Assembly (NCBI GenBank): GCA_910577415.1
Contig: CAJTLK010000074.1
Location: forward strand, 1-9,363
DNA length: 9,363 nt
DNA from: an uncultured Oscillospiraceae bacterium
Lineage (GTDB): Bacteria > Bacillota > Clostridia > Oscillospirales > Oscillospiraceae
Direction of reading: 5' to 3'
The notes beneath the pieces were generated by a model. It searched no databases and had not been told where the DNA came from. It saw only the letters and a program-made list of their open reading frames with translations. Positions 6,658 to 9,363 of this stretch are shown piece after piece. The stretch's first letter is position 1; each line of letters starts with the position of its first letter. The position numbers were made by a program, and so were the translations under genes.

Positions 6658-6686
6658 AAAAGGAGCGGCTTTTGCCGCTCCTTTTT
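6658..6686 (-). terminator. Terminator downstream of the DUF1858 gene
   Basis: A perfect hairpin (6658-6669 with 6674-6685, core GGAGCGGC/GCCGCTCC, TTTT loop on the plus strand), eight bases after the DUF1858 stop. On the minus strand the stem runs into CTTTTCTCTT. It is nearly symmetrical and could stop transcription in either direction. Confidence 0.8.
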
Positions 6687-6693
6687 GTTTTGC

Positions 6694-6900
6694 TTACTGC
6701 GCGGCGGATAACAATTTGTTGATCTCGCTCAGCAGACTTTCCACATCTACGCCGTGGACCATGCACGCCTGCTCCACGGTCTCCCCACGGGAAGCGGGGC
6801 AACCAAGGCAATGCATCCCGATGGACATGAAAACGGGCGCAACCTGAGGCGCAATGTCCAGAATATCGCCAATGACGGTATCTTTGGTGATCTGAGCCAT
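6694..6900 (-). CDS. DUF1858 / redox-disulfide domain protein (68 aa)
   Basis: A small cytosolic protein made only of the DUF1858 domain, described in TIGRFAMs as a hybrid-cluster-protein-associated redox disulfide domain. Seen: ITKDTVIGDILDIAPQVAPVF (4-24), then GMHCLGCPASRGETVEQAC (28-46), with a CxxC pair (Cys31, Cys34) and a third Cys46, ending in a helix with GVDVESLLSEIN. The length is typical for stand-alone members. ATG at 6900 is chosen: GGAGG lies nine bases upstream. The frame stays open to 6954, but that extension runs through the -10 box and ribosome site. It has its own promoter and terminator, so it is a single-gene unit. No hybrid cluster protein gene is in the window. A thiol-redox or Fe-S-related role is inference only. 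Confidence 0.9.
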   Translation of the reverse strand: MAQITKDTVIGDILDIAPQVAPVFMSIGMHCLGCPASRGETVEQACMVHGVDVESLLSEINKLLSAAQ

Positions 6901-6942
6901 TTGAATATACCTCCATATCATAAATGTTGATGGCACGGTGAT

Positions 6943-6971
6943 AGTATATCCCAAACCCGGACCTTTTTCAA
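6943..6971 (-). promoter_or_regulatory. Sigma-A type promoter of the DUF1858 gene
   Basis: On the minus strand, TTGAAA (6966-6971), a 17-base spacer and TATACT (6943-6948). The start point would be about 6936, giving a leader of about 36 nt. Confidence 0.78.
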
Positions 6972-6990
6972 CAGAAAAACAAAGTTTTAC

Positions 6991-7029
6991 AAAAAAGACG
7001 GCTTTCCAGCTTTGGAAAACCGTCTTTTA
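6991..7029 (-). terminator. Rho-independent terminator of xerD
   Basis: A 15-bp stem (6993-7007 with 7014-7028) and 6-nt loop beginning inside the xerD TAA stop. One position pairs only as G-U in the minus-strand transcript (a C/A mismatch on plus), showing that the minus strand is the functional direction. The stem runs into six T residues. Confidence 0.88.
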
Positions 7030-7905
7030 TGTACGGGGATGGGCTTTATTGTATACATCTTTCAGTTTCTGGTTGATGACCTGGGTATAGACCTGGGTAG
7101 AGGAAATATCTGCATGGCCCAGCATTTCCTGAATGGAGTGCAGGTCGGCGCCGTTTTCCAGCAGATGCGCGGCGAAAGAATGGCGCAGCGTGTGGGGGGT
7201 GATATCTTTTTGGATACCCGCCATGTCCTGATAGTGCTTGATGATCTTCCAAAAACCCTGACGGGACATTCGGGAACCGTTCATGTTAACAAAGAGAGCC
7301 CGTTCCTCCGGCTGCTCAATGATCTGGGGCCGCACATGCTCGATATAATCGCTCAGCGCCTTGACAGCAGTGGGATACAGGGGGATGATCCGCTCCTTCT
7401 TGCGGGCCTCACAGCGAAGAAAGCCGGCGCTCAGATTCAGGTGCTCCAAATTGAGGCCAATAAGCTCACTGACACGGATACCGGTTGCATAGAGAAGCTC
7501 CAGCATAGCCTTGTCACGGCAGCCCTTTGCATCCCGTGAATCAGGCTGCTCCAAAAAAAGCTCCACTTCCTTGCTGGTAAGTATCTGGGGCAGCTTCCGC
7601 TCCACCTTTTCTAAGCTCAGCCCCTTGGCGGGATTGGTCTCAACAACGCCTTCCACTTGCAGAAATGTATAGAAGGACTTGAGAGAGGCCAGAGACCGCG
7701 TCACCGTGGAGACCGTCTTTCCAAGGCTCAAAAGATGCTTGGTATAGTGATCCACATCCTCCTGGGTCGCTTCCTCGGAGACGATCTGCTCACTTGCCAG
7801 CCACTGAAGATACTGGCTGATGTCACGGACATAGGAACTGACGGTATTCTCCGATGCCTGCTTCTTTTCTATCAAAAACGTCTGGTAACTGGTCAGCTGG
7901 TCCAT
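7027..7905 (-). CDS. xerD: Site-specific tyrosine recombinase XerC/XerD family (292 aa)
   Basis: A tyrosine recombinase that resolves chromosome dimers at dif with its partner. Seen: the N-terminal SAM-like core-binding domain (about 1-95, FLIEKKQASENTVSSYVRDI), then the catalytic domain with ATGIRVSEL (Arg144), HTLRHSFAAHLL (His238, Arg241), LGHADISSTQVYT (His264) and nucleophile Tyr273; the length is normal and the C-terminus ends HPRT like E. coli XerD. The catalytic-lysine turn reads CEARKKERIIPL; the position equivalent to the GK lysine (E. coli K172) is Ala167, with Lys169/170 nearby. ATG at 7905 has AGAGGTGA upstream. It begins 26 bases after the SpoIIM-like gene; spoIIM and xerD are also near neighbours in Bacillus, which favours xerD over xerC or an integrase. 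There are no mobile-element signs around it. Confidence 0.93.
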   Translation of the reverse strand: MDQLTSYQTFLIEKKQASENTVSSYVRDISQYLQWLASEQIVSEEATQEDVDHYTKHLLSLGKTVSTVTRSLASLKSFYTFLQVEGVVETNPAKGLSLEKVERKLPQILTSKEVELFLEQPDSRDAKGCRDKAMLELLYATGIRVSELIGLNLEHLNLSAGFLRCEARKKERIIPLYPTAVKALSDYIEHVRPQIIEQPEERALFVNMNGSRMSRQGFWKIIKHYQDMAGIQKDITPHTLRHSFAAHLLENGADLHSIQEMLGHADISSTQVYTQVINQKLKDVYNKAHPRT

Positions 7906-7931
7906 CCTCTCTCACCTCTTTTCACCTCTAA

Positions 7932-8558
7932 TTAAATCAATGCCCCGGCCCAACCGGCAATAAGAACAGGGACAAGATATCGCTCCAAAAATATTCCCAT
8001 ACATACCACCGCGACACACACACCGCAGCGGAAGAAGTAATCCCGGTGATACGGCAACTCACGCCGCCCCTGCCCCGCCGTTCGCCCTGTCAAAACACAG
8101 GCGGCGGAAAAACTTTGGACCGAGAGCAGAAAAAACGCCGGGATATAGAATAGCGCCGGGACACCAAGCAGCAGAAATGCCGTCATCAGACCTCTGCCTC
8201 CGTATGCTTGGGCAAACGCGGCCACGGAAAAAGCCAGATAAAAGCCTCTCATCGCTGTCAAAACCGGGAGTCCAAATACTCCCAAAGCGGTAAACCCCAA
8301 TAGGAACGCCGCCAGCGACCACCGCACGGCCCGCCACACAAGCGTCCAAAGCGCCGGTTCCTGTAACGCGCCCCCTTGCGCTGCCGTCAGAAACTGCTCC
8401 AGATAACCAGTCATGGCATCCATACCGCTTCCAGCCGACCAAACAGCTCCAAAACACCCCAGCAGCCCTCCAAGGGCAAAAAAGGTAGCCGTCACGACGA
8501 GAGCCGGGGTGCCCTCGATCGCCGGCGACCACCAGAACCCTGCAACCGCCCTGCGCAT
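7932..8558 (-). CDS. spoIIM: SpoIIM-like membrane protein (stage II sporulation protein M family, 208 aa)
   Basis: A polytopic membrane protein resembling SpoIIM (DUF95 family), which with SpoIID and SpoIIP forms the machine that remodels peptidoglycan during forespore engulfment. Seen: hydrophobic segments at about 18-40, 80-100, 103-118, 124-148 and 176-206; the family-like first helix GGLLGCFGAVW followed by a YLEQFL segment (52-57), the second helix FLLGFTALGVFGLPVL and the PALFYIPAFFLL helix (134-145). The length is close to B. subtilis SpoIIM (about 214). ATG at 8558 is chosen for GGAGGTGA just upstream; the open frame continues to 8612 without a ribosome site. It is cotranscribed with xerD (26-base gap), echoing the Bacillus spoIIM-fur-xerD region without fur. 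Sequence conservation is modest, so the name rests on topology, motifs and neighbour together. Confidence 0.72.
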   Translation of the reverse strand: MRRAVAGFWWSPAIEGTPALVVTATFFALGGLLGCFGAVWSAGSGMDAMTGYLEQFLTAAQGGALQEPALWTLVWRAVRWSLAAFLLGFTALGVFGLPVLTAMRGFYLAFSVAAFAQAYGGRGLMTAFLLLGVPALFYIPAFFLLSVQSFSAACVLTGRTAGQGRRELPYHRDYFFRCGVCVAVVCMGIFLERYLVPVLIAGWAGALI

Positions 8559-8563
8559 AGTCT

Positions 8564-8571
8564 TCACCTCC
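8564..8571 (-). promoter_or_regulatory. Ribosome binding site that sets the SpoIIM-like start
   Basis: GGAGGTGA on the minus strand, five bases before ATG 8558; it rules out the in-frame start at 8612. Confidence 0.75.
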
Positions 8572-8640
8572 ACAGCCAGCCTATGCCGGCGGGGACAAGT
8601 CCATGCCTCCACTTGGGTAGTGCAGGAAAATCACACCCCT

Positions 8641-8669
8641 ATTCTAATCTACTTCTTTACATAATGCAA
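8641..8669 (-). promoter_or_regulatory. Probable sigma-A type promoter of spoIIM-xerD
   Basis: On the minus strand, TTGCAT (8664-8669), a 17-base spacer and TAGAAT (8641-8646). The predicted start, about 8634, leaves a leader of about 75 nt before the SpoIIM-like start. It resembles a vegetative promoter; I do not see a clear sporulation sigma-E or sigma-F pattern. Confidence 0.55.
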
Positions 8670-8690
8670 CCCCTTTTTGCAAAAAATTTC

Positions 8691-8738
8691 ATTATGCGCA
8701 GATATTATGTTAATTCAATTATGTTAACCTTGTTAATC
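8691..8738. repeat. ATTATG(TTAA) direct-repeat cluster upstream of spoIIM
   Basis: ATTATGTTAA occurs exactly twice (8704-8713 and 8718-8727, period 14), preceded by ATTATG at 8691-8696 and followed by a partial copy TTGTTAAT (8730-8737). The copies are spaced 13, 14 and about 9-12 bases apart, upstream of the -35 box of the spoIIM promoter. This could be a binding site for a regulator or just AT-rich sequence. Confidence 0.45.
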
Positions 8739-8863
8739 TGAGTTCGTGTGTTACAAGTCTCGACACCATAGAAAATGCGGTAATGTCACAAGATGTGGTG
8801 TGGCTACACCCGTTTTCCTCCCAACATTTGGGGCGTATTGATTATGTAAACTACAACAATGAA

Positions 8864-8897
8864 AAGAGGTTGACAGTTAAAAAACTGTCAACCTCTT
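8864..8897 (-). terminator. Strong hairpin terminator at the end of the TIGR04086-type gene
   Basis: A perfect 15-bp inverted repeat (8864-8878 with 8883-8897) with a 4-base A loop on plus (T loop on minus). On the minus strand it ends ...CTCTTTTCATT, giving a short U-tract. The right arm contains the TGA stop and the GGT and AGA codons before it. Confidence 0.7.
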
Positions 8898-9319
8898 CTG
8901 CGCTTTTTTGTTTTTGTACTTTTCCGCCCGCCGCCGCTTAATATCCCGGCAGCGGCGCCCCCGCATATCGCTCCGCAGAGCAGCCCTATCCCCCCGCTTT
9001 CCAGGGAAATATCTTTATAAAGGAGCAATCCCAGGGTAAGCTGAAGCAGAAAGAGTACTGCTCCTACCGCAATTCCCACAAAGACCCCTTTGGAATGACA
9101 GTGCCGCACCGCAAACACGCCGCCGATAAATCCCCCCAGCACACAGCCTACCACTGTAAGCTGATAGCGCAGTTCAGCGCCGATCAGCCCCCTCGAAACG
9201 CCAAACGCCGCCAAGAGCAAAAACAGCACACAGGTCAAAAACGCTATTCCGCCGCCCAGCAAAATGGCTTTCCCGTACCGCAGAAGAACGGTTCCCTGGT
9301 CTTCCTCGCTTTTTCGCAT
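8888..9319 (-). CDS. Small membrane protein, TIGR04086 family-like (143 aa)
   Basis: An integral membrane protein with four predicted helices at about 16-39, 53-73, 78-100 and 108-128, rich in Gly (ILLGGGIAFL, VLGGFIGGVFA, GLLCGAICGGAAAGIL), which fits the uncharacterised Firmicutes TIGR04086/YrzE-like family. The function of the family is unknown. The C-terminus is a strongly basic cytosolic tail (GGGRKSTKTKKRRRG), consistent with an even number of helices and both ends inside. The length is slightly above the usual of about 120 because of this tail. ATG at 9319 has GGGGAGGG seven bases upstream. Its upstream promoter lies beyond the window; its stop codon sits inside the terminator hairpin. 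The family assignment is by pattern only; glycine-rich four-helix proteins can look alike. Confidence 0.85.
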   Translation of the reverse strand: MRKSEEDQGTVLLRYGKAILLGGGIAFLTCVLFLLLAAFGVSRGLIGAELRYQLTVVGCVLGGFIGGVFAVRHCHSKGVFVGIAVGAVLFLLQLTLGLLLYKDISLESGGIGLLCGAICGGAAAGILSGGGRKSTKTKKRRRG

Positions 9320-9338
9320 AAAAATACCCTCCCCACAC

Positions 9339-9357
9339 GGATGTTTTCATCACATCC
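9339..9357. repeat. Short inverted repeat before the TIGR04086-type gene
   Basis: GGATGT (9339-9344) and ACATCC (9352-9357) with a 7-base spacer, 20 bases upstream of the start codon. It may be an operator or a leader hairpin, or it may be chance; the window ends too soon to place it relative to a promoter. Confidence 0.3.
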
Positions 9358-9363
9358 TATGCG

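Larger units (their letters stand above)
8559..8863. other. Noncoding interval of about 300 bases
   Basis: Between the SpoIIM-like start and the hairpin of the next gene. The left half holds the spoIIM ribosome site, leader, promoter and the ATTATG repeats. From about 8740 to 8863 I find no coding frame with a ribosome site, no tRNA and no recognised RNA family, only a weak hairpin (GGTGT at about 8798, GGCT loop, ACACC). A small RNA cannot be excluded. Confidence 0.6.

Noticed and set aside
5895..6722. 275-codon plus-strand open frame opposite trmK
   Set aside because: It is antisense to a gene with clear methyltransferase motifs, and its protein is low-complexity with no domain pattern.
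7027..7905. Tyrosine recombinase considered as integrase of a mobile element
   Set aside because: Length, C-terminal HPRT ending and operon with a SpoIIM-like gene fit housekeeping XerD; no attachment site, tRNA or cargo genes are present.
8376..8741. 121-codon plus-strand open frame reaching into the spoIIM upstream region
   Set aside because: It mostly opposes the SpoIIM-like gene and has no ribosome site; the tail runs through the spoIIM promoter and ATTATG repeats.
8864..8897. Inverted repeat considered as a mobile-element end or operator (contains TTGACA)
   Set aside because: It sits exactly at the 3' end of a gene with a short T-tract, has no target-site duplication or transposase nearby, and TTGACA lacks a partner -10 at the right spacing.

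Overview
The window reads as ordinary chromosome of a spore-forming member of the Clostridia. The gene content and moderately high GC suggest an Oscillospirales/Oscillospiraceae-type gut anaerobe, although no marker here fixes the genus. Evidence for the lineage is a SpoIIM-like sporulation protein beside xerD, the trmK-nif3 pair known from Firmicutes, a TIGR04086-type membrane protein, strong purine-rich ribosome binding sites, and frequent GTG/TTG starts (four of nine protein genes). All protein genes lie on the minus strand. The only plus-strand gene is the RNase P RNA. I see no mobile element, phage gene, CRISPR array or tRNA.

Layout, left to right: (1) 1-3751, read right to left, is one apparent operon, murD followed by three tandem M42-family metallopeptidase genes with gaps of 21, 0 and 4 bases. 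The last gene has lost a metal-ligand histidine and carries an in-frame TGA near codon 83, so it looks like a decaying copy. (2) 3752-4321 holds back-to-back promoters for murD (minus) and rnpB (plus), the rnpB gene, and two facing terminators that separate rnpB from yebC. (3) 4322-6626 holds trmK, nif3 and yebC, with trmK and nif3 overlapping and yebC having its own promoter. (4) 6694-6971 is a single-gene unit for a 68-residue DUF1858 redox-disulfide protein with its own promoter and terminator. (5) 7027-8669 is a spoIIM-like/xerD operon with a promoter and a terminator. (6) 8559-8863 is noncoding and contains a short direct-repeat cluster. (7) 8864-9363 is a gene for a small four-helix membrane protein with a strong hairpin at its 3' end.

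The genes serve cell-wall precursor synthesis (murD), peptide turnover (M42), tRNA maturation and modification (rnpB, trmK), translation quality (yebC), metal/redox functions (nif3-like, DUF1858), chromosome dimer resolution (xerD) and sporulation (spoIIM-like). I do not see an undescribed multi-gene system. The items most worth checking are the decaying third M42 gene, an RNase P L15 loop without the usual GGU, the XerD active-site lysine position, and the ATTATG repeats upstream of spoIIM.
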